Source: Clostridia bacterium (lineage in GTDB: Bacteria > Bacillota > Clostridia > Christensenellales > Borkfalkiaceae). From it: a stretch of 5,385 nt of DNA. Below, piece by piece: positions 1 through 5,297 of this stretch. Made by a program: the position numbers and the translations under genes. Below the pieces are notes generated by a model. The model was not told the origin of the DNA. It searched no databases and worked only from the letters and a program-made list of their open reading frames with translations. Position 1 is the first letter of the stretch; each line of letters begins with the position of its first letter. The stretch is from assembly GCA_017646945.1 (NCBI GenBank), contig JAGCLN010000277.1, forward strand, positions 1-5,385. The letters are read 5' to 3'.

Positions 1-656
1 ATACTGTCGCCCAAAACGGAAAGGGTTTTACCGCTTAAATTATAAGTTTTATCGGTGTATGCGTTAAAAGCTAAACTACCGCTTTGTACTTGCTTATCGT
101 TTGATGCAAACGGGTAGGTCGTATCTTCAAAATAAGCGCAAGTTATCGGGTCGCCGGAAGTCATAAATGCAAAAGTTTCATCACTGCGAGCGTAAATATA
201 ATACTCTAAAAGGTCTAATGAAACCCATTTGTACGGGGTGTTGGTATTAAGTTCCGACGACGGAATGTTTACTTTATACGAACGGTAGTCGCCCGATAAA
301 ATTTTATCACCGCTTGTAAGGTTAGCGGTTTTAACAACGCTAATTGTGATATACGATGCAAATCTTGATTTTACCGTGCACAAGGGAATATCAAGTTTGG
401 TAAGGCGTTTGCCTGAAAACTGTTCGGCGTTATTAAAAACGAAAGGCGCTTTAGAGTTATCAAGCACGAGCGAAGCTTGGCTTACCGCGTGTGAACTTTC
501 AAACTGATTGCTTAGCGTTGGAGTGTATTCAATCGGCGCAATAGTATATGCAGGTTGAGAAGAATTGTCGTTACCATTATCGTTTTTGCAGGCGGAAAGC
601 CCAAGCGAAAGAGAAACGATAAGGCTAGCCAAAGTTAAAGTTAATAGTTTTTTCAT
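1..656 (-). CDS. Secreted lipoprotein, probable SGNH/GDSL hydrolase (N-terminal part, runs off window)
   Basis: Translating the minus strand from the ATG at 656 gives 218 open codons with no stop, continuing past position 1. The first 23 residues are a lipoprotein signal peptide: MKKLL, a hydrophobic stretch rich in L, S and T, then the lipobox LSAC with Cys23 as the acylated residue. A polar linker rich in N, D and S follows. Residues ~35-205 contain no motif I recognise and look like a mixed beta-rich extracellular domain. The last readable residues are GKTLSVLGDS, and the first two bases of the next codon are AT (Ile or Met). GDSI preceded by a hydrophobic strand is block I of SGNH/GDSL esterases, with Ser218 as the expected nucleophile. 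The hydrolase domain would then lie outside the window, so substrate and activity cannot be judged. The RBS AAGGA (minus strand, 664-668) sits 7 nt before the start. The lipoprotein call is firm; the hydrolase call is inferred from one motif. Confidence 0.8.
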   Translation of the reverse strand, partial: MKKLLTLTLASLIVSLSLGLSACKNDNGNDNSSQPAYTIAPIEYTPTLSNQFESSHAVSQASLVLDNSKAPFVFNNAEQFSGKRLTKLDIPLCTVKSRFASYITISVVKTANLTSGDKILSGDYRSYKVNIPSSELNTNTPYKWVSLDLLEYYIYARSDETFAFMTSGDPITCAYFEDTTYPFASNDKQVQSGSLAFNAYTDKTYNLSGKTLSVLGDS

Positions 657-686
657 AGCGTTATCCTTATAAATATTCTTTTTTAT

Positions 687-731
687 ATTTTAACAATTAA
701 AAGAATTATAAACAATAGTAAAATCAGTCAA
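687..731 (-). promoter_or_regulatory. Candidate promoter region of the lipoprotein gene
   Basis: Two overlapping sigma-A-like choices are visible on the minus strand. One is TTGACT (plus coordinates 726-731) with a perfect TATAAT (705-710), but the spacer is a short 15 bp. The other is TTGTTT (710-715), a 17-bp spacer and TAAAAT (687-692), which would start transcription near 680 and leave a ~24-nt leader containing the AAGGA site. I cannot decide between them. The first overlaps one copy of the direct repeat at 713-754. Confidence 0.4.
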
Positions 732-754
732 ACAATATGTAAAATCAATCAAAC
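713..754. repeat. Two-copy tandem direct repeat, ~21 bp, in the divergent intergenic region
   Basis: The segment 713-733 (beginning CAATAGTAAAATCAG) is repeated at 733-754 with one inserted base and one substitution. The period of ~20-21 bp is about two helical turns, so both copies face the same side of the DNA. It covers the upstream promoter region of the lipoprotein gene and lies ~40 bp upstream of the transferase promoter. It could be a tandem operator, or an accidental duplication in AT-rich DNA; no palindrome is visible within a copy. Confidence 0.6.
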
Positions 755-793
755 TAAAATAAAAACCGTAAAATTTAAGGCAGGGCTTTTCCG

Positions 794-822
794 TTGACAA
801 AAGGTTTTTGCAAGTGTAAAAT
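794..822 (+). promoter_or_regulatory. Sigma-A promoter of the phosphopantetheinyl transferase gene, predicted leaderless
   Basis: The -35 is a perfect TTGACA (794-799), the spacer is 17 bp, and the -10 is TAAAAT (817-822). The ATG at 829 begins 6 nt after the -10, where the first transcribed base is expected. No purine-rich Shine-Dalgarno sequence lies between promoter and ATG. Confidence 0.75.
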
Positions 823-828
823 TAAAAT

Positions 829-1419
829 ATGAATAAAGTTAAAGTTTTCACTCTGAATATGCCGAATAACTTTGAGTTTTCGCCCGTTTATCCACCCCTT
901 CGCCAAGAAGAAATCGAGAGCGCGGGTTGTGATAAGGTTAAAAAAGAAAAATACTTTTCTTGGCTACTTTTAGAGTATGCTTTTTCAAAAAGTTATTCGC
1001 TTGATATTAAAGATATCAAGTTTGAAAGGCTAAGTAACGGCAAGTGGGTGTGTGGCGACTGCTATTTTTCTATAACTCATTCAAATAACGCCGTTGCGGT
1101 TGCGGTTTCATTATCACCGGTTGGCATTGATATGGAAAGTAGGGATAGAGATGCAAGTAAGGTAGAAAAACTCTTATCCCCAAAAGAGAGGGAAGAACTT
1201 TTATCTGCGGCTAATAAAAACGATTATATCTTAACTAAGTGGACGGAAAGGGAAAGTTCATTTAAACTTAGTAACGATTGTAATTTTCGCCCTTTTACTA
1301 CAAACGATATAGACTGCGTTTACACAACCAAAACGCTTAAAATTAGCAAAAAAGAGTATATCTTAACCGTTGCTTCAAATAAAGATTGCATCATTGAAAT
1401 AAACAGCGCAAATTTTTAA
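829..1419 (+). CDS. 4'-phosphopantetheinyl transferase, Sfp type
   Basis: This family moves the 4'-phosphopantetheine arm from coenzyme A onto a conserved Ser of acyl or peptidyl carrier proteins in the cytoplasm. The 196-residue product has the family signatures in order: the NGKW turn (70-73), FSITHS (80-85), PVGIDME (97-103) with the Mg-binding Asp101 and Glu103, and KWTERESSFK (137-146), the counterpart of WTxKEAxxK, with Glu142 as third metal ligand and Lys146. The usual Lys at 141 is Arg here. It is a little shorter than Sfp (~220 residues). No synthase or carrier-protein gene lies nearby, so the target is unknown; it may serve fatty-acid ACP. The ATG at 829 is chosen because it fits the promoter spacing. 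The next in-frame Met (codon 11) also lacks a ribosome binding site. The gene is monocistronic, with its own promoter and terminator. The family assignment is firm. Confidence 0.9.
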   Translation: MNKVKVFTLNMPNNFEFSPVYPPLRQEEIESAGCDKVKKEKYFSWLLLEYAFSKSYSLDIKDIKFERLSNGKWVCGDCYFSITHSNNAVAVAVSLSPVGIDMESRDRDASKVEKLLSPKEREELLSAANKNDYILTKWTERESSFKLSNDCNFRPFTTNDIDCVYTTKTLKISKKEYILTVASNKDCIIEINSANF

Positions 1420-1440
1420 ACGGCTAAAAGCCGTTTTTTT
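1418..1440 (+). terminator. Intrinsic terminator after the transferase gene
   Basis: AAACGGCT (1418-1425) pairs with AGCCGTTT (1429-1436) around an AAA loop, and the T-run continues to 1440. The hairpin overlaps the TAA stop codon (1417-1419). It lies just upstream of the next promoter and isolates the two transcripts. Confidence 0.9.
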
Positions 1441-1453
1441 GTTTGATTTAAAG

Positions 1454-1482
1454 TTGAAATTTGGCGCGCGATATGATAAAAT
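1454..1482 (+). promoter_or_regulatory. Sigma-A promoter of the radical SAM gene, predicted leaderless
   Basis: TTGAAA (1454-1459), a 17-bp spacer and TAAAAT (1477-1482). The ATG at 1490 lies 7 nt after the -10, at the expected transcription start, and there is no Shine-Dalgarno sequence before it. The geometry is nearly the same as for the upstream transferase gene. Confidence 0.7.
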
Positions 1483-1489
1483 AACTATT

Positions 1490-3259
1490 ATGAAAACCTT
1501 AGACGAAATATTGCTTACGGTAGAGCGTCCGTCAAGATACATAGGCGGAGAGTGTGGCGAACCGAATATAAGTAAAGAAAAATTTAACTTCTGCATTTGC
1601 TTTCCTGACGTTTACGAAGTTGCTATGAGCAACCTTGGTATTCGCATCGTTCAAGAAGTAATCAACCGTGTTGACGGCGCTATGGCGGATAGGTGCTTTG
1701 CGCCTTGGCCTGATTTTGGTAAAGCGCTTAAAGAAAACGAAATTCCCTTGTACTCGCTCGGCTTAAAAATGCCACTTAACGAGTTTGATATGCTCGGGTT
1801 TTCCCTTCAATACGAACTTTCATACACCACTGTACTATATATGCTTGACTTGGCGGGAATTCCCCTTTTAGCAAAAGATAGAAAGGAAAATGACCCTATT
1901 ATTCAGGGCGGTGGTCCGTGCGCCGTTAACCCCGAACCCGTTGCCGATTTTTTTGATTTATTCGTTATCGGCGATGGGGAAGACAGTATGCGCGAACTTG
2001 CCGAACTCAAACTAAAAACGACTAATAGGGCGGAATTTTTACAAAAAGCAACTGAAATCAAAGGCGTTTACGTTCCGTCTTTAACGTACCCTGTGTATGA
2101 CGAGCAAGGTAAAATTATTAGGTTTGAAGGCAAGAAAGTTGAAAAGGCTTTTTGCTTAGATTTAGAAAACGCGGTGTTTCCCACCACTCAAACGGTTGGA
2201 AATATCGAAGCCGTTCACGATAGAGCGGTTATTGAAGTTATGCGCGGTTGCTATCGCGGTTGTAGGTTTTGCCAAGCAGGTTTTATCTACCGCCCCGTTC
2301 GAGCAAAGAGCGTAGAAAAGTTAACCGAGCAAGCGTGCGGTTTAATTCGTTCAACCGGCTTTGATACACTTTCGATAAACAGTTTGTCAACGAGCGATTA
2401 TAAAGACTTAAAACCCCTTCTTCACTCGTTGAAAGAGAATTTGCCTAGTTTTACAAAGGTTTCCCTACCGTCACTACGCATTGACACGTTTGACGATTTT
2501 TATGCCGAAGAAGCGAGAAAAAACAGCCTTACCTTTGCCCCCGAAGCGGGAACTCAAAGGCTTAGAAACGTTATCAATAAAGACATATCTGACGAAGATA
2601 TTAAAACGGGTGCTGAAAAGGCGTTCAAACTCGGCTATTCCCTTATTAAACTTTACTTTATGATGGGCTTGCCCACCGAAACGGAAGAAGATATTATGGG
2701 TATTCGCCGAGTGATTGAAACAATCAAAAGCGTTTACGCCGAAAACCCCAAGCGACTTCGCGGGCTTAGAATTAACGTTAGTTTATCAACGTTTATCCCT
2801 AAACCTTTCACGCCGTTTCAATGGGAAGAATTCGCATCTTTTGAACTCGTTAGCGAAAAGTTAGCGCAAGTGAGGAAGCACTTGTTTGCAAAAGGAACGA
2901 CTGTAAGTTGGAACGATTACCAAGTTTCCGAACTTGAAACCGTGCTTGCCCGTGGCGATAGAAAAGTTGGCAAAGTAATACTTAACGCCTATAAAAAAGG
3001 CTGTATATTCGATAGTTGGGGCGAGTTCTTTTTCCGTGATAAGTGGGATAGCGCTTTTGAAGAAGAAAAGGTTGAAAAACAAGCCTATAAGTCGGAATTT
3101 AGCGAAGATGAACTTTTACCTTGGGAATTTATAGACGTGGGCGTTTCCAAGAGATTTTTATCGCTTGAAAGAAAAAGGGCTATGCGCGAGCAGGTAACCG
3201 GCGGTTGTCATACCGGTTGTAAAGGTTGCGGTCTTGAAGGAAGGTGCACGCTTATATGA
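1490..3259 (+). CDS. Radical SAM protein of the TIGR03960 type (function unknown)
   Basis: The 589-residue product starts MKTLDEILLTVERPSRYIGGE, matching the usual N-terminus of this family. The N-terminal part (~1-235) resembles a B12-binding-like fold, with PDVYEVAMSNLG and a GGG/GDGED segment, but no DxHxxG cobalamin motif is visible. The radical SAM core begins at Cys254-x3-Cys258-x2-Cys261 (EVMRGCYRGCRFCQAG), which should bind a [4Fe-4S] cluster and S-adenosylmethionine. The C-terminus has a second cysteine group (Cys573, 577, 580, 586; GCHTGCKGCG) that could hold another metal or cluster. It overlaps the next gene by 4 nt (ATGA), and the two proteins are fused in some bacteria, so they likely form one complex. 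The reaction is not known; RNA or ribosome modification has been suggested only by genome context elsewhere. I chose the ATG at 1490 over an in-frame TTG at 1439, because the TTG lies in the terminator T-run and upstream of the promoter. Confidence 0.88.
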   Translation: MKTLDEILLTVERPSRYIGGECGEPNISKEKFNFCICFPDVYEVAMSNLGIRIVQEVINRVDGAMADRCFAPWPDFGKALKENEIPLYSLGLKMPLNEFDMLGFSLQYELSYTTVLYMLDLAGIPLLAKDRKENDPIIQGGGPCAVNPEPVADFFDLFVIGDGEDSMRELAELKLKTTNRAEFLQKATEIKGVYVPSLTYPVYDEQGKIIRFEGKKVEKAFCLDLENAVFPTTQTVGNIEAVHDRAVIEVMRGCYRGCRFCQAGFIYRPVRAKSVEKLTEQACGLIRSTGFDTLSINSLSTSDYKDLKPLLHSLKENLPSFTKVSLPSLRIDTFDDFYAEEARKNSLTFAPEAGTQRLRNVINKDISDEDIKTGAEKAFKLGYSLIKLYFMMGLPTETEEDIMGIRRVIETIKSVYAENPKRLRGLRINVSLSTFIPKPFTPFQWEEFASFELVSEKLAQVRKHLFAKGTTVSWNDYQVSELETVLARGDRKVGKVILNAYKKGCIFDSWGEFFFRDKWDSAFEEEKVEKQAYKSEFSEDELLPWEFIDVGVSKRFLSLERKRAMREQVTGGCHTGCKGCGLEGRCTLI

Positions 3260-3888
3260 TACTTATAAAATACACCAAGTACAACGGCGCGGAGTTTATT
3301 CCGCATTTAGATACCTTGCGCCACTTCACCAAAACCATTAGGCGAATGAACATACCCATCAATTACTCGCAAGGCTTTAATCCGCATATGCTCGTTTATT
3401 TAAGTTCACCTATCGCGTTAGGTCTTAAAAGCGAGAGTGAGTATTGTTTGTTTGATACCCCCGTTAGTAGCGACGGATTTAAAGAACTCTTTAACTCGTC
3501 AAGCCCCAAGGGTATAAGGTGCCAAGAAGTTTACGAAGTTTCCAAAAAAGTAAATATCGCCTGCGATATAACGAGCGCGCTTTACGAAATTAAAGGCGTT
3601 TCGGCTTTTGACGTAAACGAAGTTTTAAACAACTTAGGGTTTTCCGTGTTCGACAAGCGCGCAGGCGCAGAAAAAGTCGTTAGGGAAAGGATTAAAAACC
3701 TTTATTTTGACGGTGGCGTTTTATACGCCGAACTAATGTTCGGTAACGTAACCTTGCGCCCCGACTATTTAGTTGAAAAGTTAGTTAGCGTTTACGGTGG
3801 TTCTCACCCAACCGTTATCAAGAAAGACGTGTTCTTTTTAAACGGTTTAACGGTGGAAGAGTACTTAAAAGCACAAGATAATGTATAA
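3256..3888 (+). CDS. DUF2344 / TIGR03936 radical-SAM-linked protein
   Basis: A 210-residue protein starting MILIKYTKYNGAEFIPHLDTLRHF. The HLD..R.F..T.RR pattern followed by YSQGFNPHM and PIALGLKSESEY is the hallmark of the DUF2344 family, which occurs next to, or fused to, the C-terminus of TIGR03960 radical SAM proteins. It has no signal peptide or membrane segment and should be cytoplasmic. The ATG at 3256 overlaps the TGA of the upstream gene (ATGA), implying translational coupling. A purine-rich GAAGGAAGG (3236-3244) lies 11 nt upstream, inside the preceding gene. An in-frame GTG at 3244 is possible but would use up that site. In many Clostridia this pair sits near ribonuclease G and rplU-rpmA; here the next genes are rpsF-ssb-rpsR. 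No clear terminator hairpin follows the stop. Confidence 0.88.
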   Translation: MILIKYTKYNGAEFIPHLDTLRHFTKTIRRMNIPINYSQGFNPHMLVYLSSPIALGLKSESEYCLFDTPVSSDGFKELFNSSSPKGIRCQEVYEVSKKVNIACDITSALYEIKGVSAFDVNEVLNNLGFSVFDKRAGAEKVVRERIKNLYFDGGVLYAELMFGNVTLRPDYLVEKLVSVYGGSHPTVIKKDVFFLNGLTVEEYLKAQDNV

Positions 3889-3931
3889 ACGCTAAAAAAG
3901 TGGCACTAAAAAAAATTGTTAAACTAAAAAG

Positions 3932-3960
3932 TTGACAAGGGTTAAAATGTATTATATAAT
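3932..3960 (+). promoter_or_regulatory. Consensus sigma-A promoter of the rpsF-ssb-rpsR operon
   Basis: Perfect TTGACA (3932-3937), a 17-bp spacer and perfect TATAAT (3955-3960). Transcription should start at about 3967, giving a ~90-nt leader before rpsF. Full consensus fits a strongly expressed ribosomal protein operon. Confidence 0.92.
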
Positions 3961-3966
3961 AATTAG

Positions 3967-4057
3967 GCTTATTTAGTGTAAGCGAGGGGCAGGTCGATTG
4001 CCCTAAACCTTGAATACGCGGTCAGCCGTATTCCAAATTGTCCGGGAGGTTAAAAAT
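3967..4057 (+). promoter_or_regulatory. Structured 5' leader of rpsF, probable S6:S18 autoregulatory element
   Basis: Three consecutive hairpins are visible: GCTTA 3967-3971 with TAAGC 3979-3983; GGGCA 3987-3991 with TGCCC 3999-4003; and GAATACG 4012-4018 with CGTATTC 4027-4033, the last carrying GGUCAGCCG at its top (CCG at 4026-4028). AACCT (4006-4010) can pair with AGGTT (4047-4051). That pairing would enclose the third hairpin and cover the Shine-Dalgarno GGGAGG (4044-4049). In many bacteria the S6:S18 complex represses its own operon by binding a leader hairpin with a conserved CCG. The location and CCG agree, but I cannot align it to the family model here. Confidence 0.6.
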
Positions 4058-4339
4058 ATGAGAAAGTATGAAATGCTCTACATTCTTGACGCAACTTTAA
4101 CTGATGAAGCAAAAGATGCAATCACTGCAAAATTTGATGCAATCGTTAAAGAATGCGGCGGTAACGTTGAGAAAGTTGACAAGTGGGGAGTTAAGAAACT
4201 CGCATACCCCATCAACTACAAGACTGAAGGTTTCTACGTGCTTATGACTTTTAATGCTGCTACAACCGTTGTTGCAGAACTTAAGAGAATTGCAGGTATT
4301 ACTGATGGCGTTATCAGAAGATTAATTACAAAAGCGTAA
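4058..4339 (+). CDS. rpsF: Small ribosomal subunit protein bS6
   Basis: The 93-residue product MRKYEMLYILDATL... is a standard-length bS6, a single-domain 30S protein that binds the central domain of 16S rRNA as a heterodimer with bS18. Family features are the RKYEMLYIL first strand, KWGVKKLAYPI (residues ~44-54), the GFYVLMTF strand and the C-terminal GVIRRLITK segment. The ATG at 4058 is set by the GGGAGG site 8 nt upstream. A longer in-frame TTG reading from 4010 would run through the structured leader and is not used. It is the first gene of the operon, with 13 nt before ssb. Its leader suggests feedback control by S6:S18. Confidence 0.97.
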   Translation: MRKYEMLYILDATLTDEAKDAITAKFDAIVKECGGNVEKVDKWGVKKLAYPINYKTEGFYVLMTFNAATTVVAELKRIAGITDGVIRRLITKA

Positions 4340-4352
4340 TTAAGGAGAGATT

Positions 4353-4763
4353 ATGAATAAAGTATATTTGATTGGTAACTTAACGCGTGACCCTGAAGTT
4401 TCAGAAACTTCTGGTGGCGTTCCCTACTGCCGTTTTTCAATAGCAGTAAACAGAAACTTCACAAATGCCGAAGGCGCAAGAGAAGCAGATTTCTTCAACA
4501 TTATCGTTTGGAGAGGTCAAGCAGAGCCCTGCGGTAGATTTTTGAAGAAAGGTAGCAAAATTGCCGTTGTTGGTAGCCTTCAAAACCGTTCTTATGAAGA
4601 TAAAGACGGTGTTAAGAGAACCGTTACCGATATCGTTGCAAGCGAAGTTGAATTCTTAACTACTAACCGTGGTGAAGAAGAAGGCCAAGAATTTGTTAAG
4701 CCTGTAAAGAAAGATAGATTATCACTTGAACCTATCGGTAGTGATGATGACTTGCCATTTTAA
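4353..4763 (+). CDS. ssb: Single-stranded DNA-binding protein
   Basis: A 136-residue SSB that coats single-stranded DNA in replication, recombination and repair, normally as a homotetramer. The OB-fold spans about residues 1-105: MNKVYLIGNLTRDPE, RFSIAVNRNF, ADFFNIIVWRGQAE with Trp53, and the GSLQNRSYEDKDG hairpin. A short acidic linker of about 25 residues follows, ending in the conserved partner-binding tip DDDLPF (131-136). The linker is shorter than in Bacillus subtilis SsbA. The RBS AAGGAG (4342-4347) is 5 nt before the ATG. The position between rpsF and rpsR is the usual one in Bacillota and couples SSB supply to ribosomal protein expression. Confidence 0.97.
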   Translation: MNKVYLIGNLTRDPEVSETSGGVPYCRFSIAVNRNFTNAEGAREADFFNIIVWRGQAEPCGRFLKKGSKIAVVGSLQNRSYEDKDGVKRTVTDIVASEVEFLTTNRGEEEGQEFVKPVKKDRLSLEPIGSDDDLPF

Positions 4764-4778
4764 TTAAGGAGATAGATT

Positions 4779-5030
4779 ATGGAAGAAAAGACCATGGTAG
4801 CTAAAAAACCTATCAGAAAGGCACCCAGAAAAAAAGTTTGCACTTTCTGTATTGAAAAGGTTGAAGCTATTGATTATAAAGACGTTGCTAAACTCAGAAA
4901 ATACGTTACTGAGAAAGGTAAAATCCTTCCCCGCCGTATGACCGGCGTTTGTGCTCAACACCAAAGAGCGCTCGCTAAGGCAATCAAGCGTGCGAGAATT
5001 GCGGATTTGCTTCCCTTTAAGGGCGAATAA
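4779..5030 (+). CDS. rpsR: Small ribosomal subunit protein bS18, zinc-binding type
   Basis: The 83-residue product is bS18, which binds the 30S platform together with bS6. The core IDYKDVAKLRKYVTEKGKILPRRMTG and the helix QHQRALAKAIKRARIADLLPF are unmistakable. It has Cys21-x2-Cys24 and Cys58-x2-His61, the four-ligand set of the zinc (C+) form; many Bacillota, such as B. subtilis, carry a form without these cysteines. The start at 4779 is supported by AAGGAG (4766-4771), 7 nt upstream. Another ATG at codon 6 is closer to the basic tail but lacks its own site. It lies 15 nt after ssb and is the last gene of the operon visible. rplI does not follow; a structured repeat array begins 3 nt after the stop. 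Confidence 0.97.
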   Translation: MEEKTMVAKKPIRKAPRKKVCTFCIEKVEAIDYKDVAKLRKYVTEKGKILPRRMTGVCAQHQRALAKAIKRARIADLLPFKGE

Positions 5031-5032
5031 AA

Positions 5033-5163
5033 TTTTTATCCGTTATTTACGGCGCACAAGGTCGTTTACTGTCACCAAGTTACGACCACAACAACCAACA
5101 AGGTTAGTTGTGTCCGATAACTTGTTGCCGAGCCTACTTGTGCTTGTAACTAACGTCTAAAAA
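5033..5163 (+). ncRNA. Structured repeat unit 1, predicted pseudoknotted RNA
   Basis: Pairings read directly from the sequence: P1 is TTTTTA 5033-5038 with TAAAAA 5158-5163, CGTTA 5041-5045 with TAACG 5151-5155, and TTAC 5047-5050 with GTAA 5146-5149. P2 is GCACAAG 5054-5060 with CTTGTGC 5137-5143. P3 is GTCG 5061-5064 with CGAC 5083-5086. P4 is CACAAC 5087-5092 with GTTGTG 5107-5112, then AACC 5093-5096 with GGTT 5102-5105, a one-base bulge (A5106) and an AACAA loop. CAAGTTA in the P3 loop (5076-5082) matches TAACTTG 5118-5124 and would form a pseudoknot. CGAGCC (5129-5134) is a single-stranded linker before P2. No known riboswitch or ribozyme is recognised. Confidence 0.6.
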
Positions 5164-5166
5164 CTT

Positions 5167-5293
5167 TTTAAAGCCGTATAAACTTCGTTATGCGTCGTTT
5201 CTGTAAAACTCGTGCGACTGCAATGACCAAAAGGTCTATTGCACCCTCCCAAGTTTTACGAGCCTTGCCTAACTCGTTTCTAACGGCTTAAAA
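5167..5293 (+). ncRNA. Structured repeat unit 2, predicted pseudoknotted RNA
   Basis: It has the same order of elements as unit 1. P1 is AAGCCGT 5171-5177 with ACGGCTT 5283-5289 and AAAC 5180-5183 with GTTT 5276-5279, plus an outer TTT/AAA. P2 is GTTATGC 5187-5193 with GCCTAAC 5267-5273, with one T-C mismatch. P3 is GTCG 5194-5197 with CGAC 5215-5218. P4 is TGCAAT 5219-5224 with ATTGCA 5238-5243 and GACC 5225-5228 with GGTC 5233-5236, a one-base bulge (T5237) and an AAAA loop. The pseudoknot is GTAAAACT 5203-5210 with AGTTTTAC 5252-5259, followed by GAGCC. P2-P3 and P3-P4 abut without linkers, exactly as in unit 1. Confidence 0.6.
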
Positions 5294-5297
5294 CGAG

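Noticed and set aside
1439..1489. N-terminal extension of the radical SAM protein from a TTG at 1439
   Set aside because: The TTG is in the terminator T-run and upstream of the -35/-10 boxes, and the family N-terminus begins at the ATG at 1490.
1375..1596. Minus-strand reading frame across the terminator and radical SAM start
   Set aside because: It is antisense to two well-supported genes and a promoter, and its product has no recognisable features. The same holds for minus-strand frames at 2861-3082 and 4764-4964 and the plus-strand frame at 2481-2663.
3889..3931. Terminator after the DUF2344 gene
   Set aside because: Only a very short AGTG/CACT pairing and A-runs are visible; no convincing hairpin with a T-run on the plus strand.
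4010..4057. N-terminal extension of bS6 from a TTG at 4010
   Set aside because: It runs through the leader hairpins, would not be family-like, and the ATG at 4058 has a strong GGGAGG site.
5013..5023. CCCTTTAAGGG palindrome near the end of rpsR as a terminator
   Set aside because: It is inside the coding sequence, the loop would be too small, and no T-run follows directly.
4951..5160. Small plus-strand reading frame overlapping the end of rpsR and unit 1
   Set aside because: It lies out of frame inside rpsR, has no ribosome binding site, and its far half is explained by the structured repeat.
5187..5273. Possible integron attC sites (GTTATGC at 5187 and GCCTAAC at 5267 resemble core sites)
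   Set aside because: The two cores are in the wrong relative orientation for one attC, GTTATGC does not fit GTTRRRY, and there is no cassette gene or integrase. The units are better explained by the repeated stem architecture.
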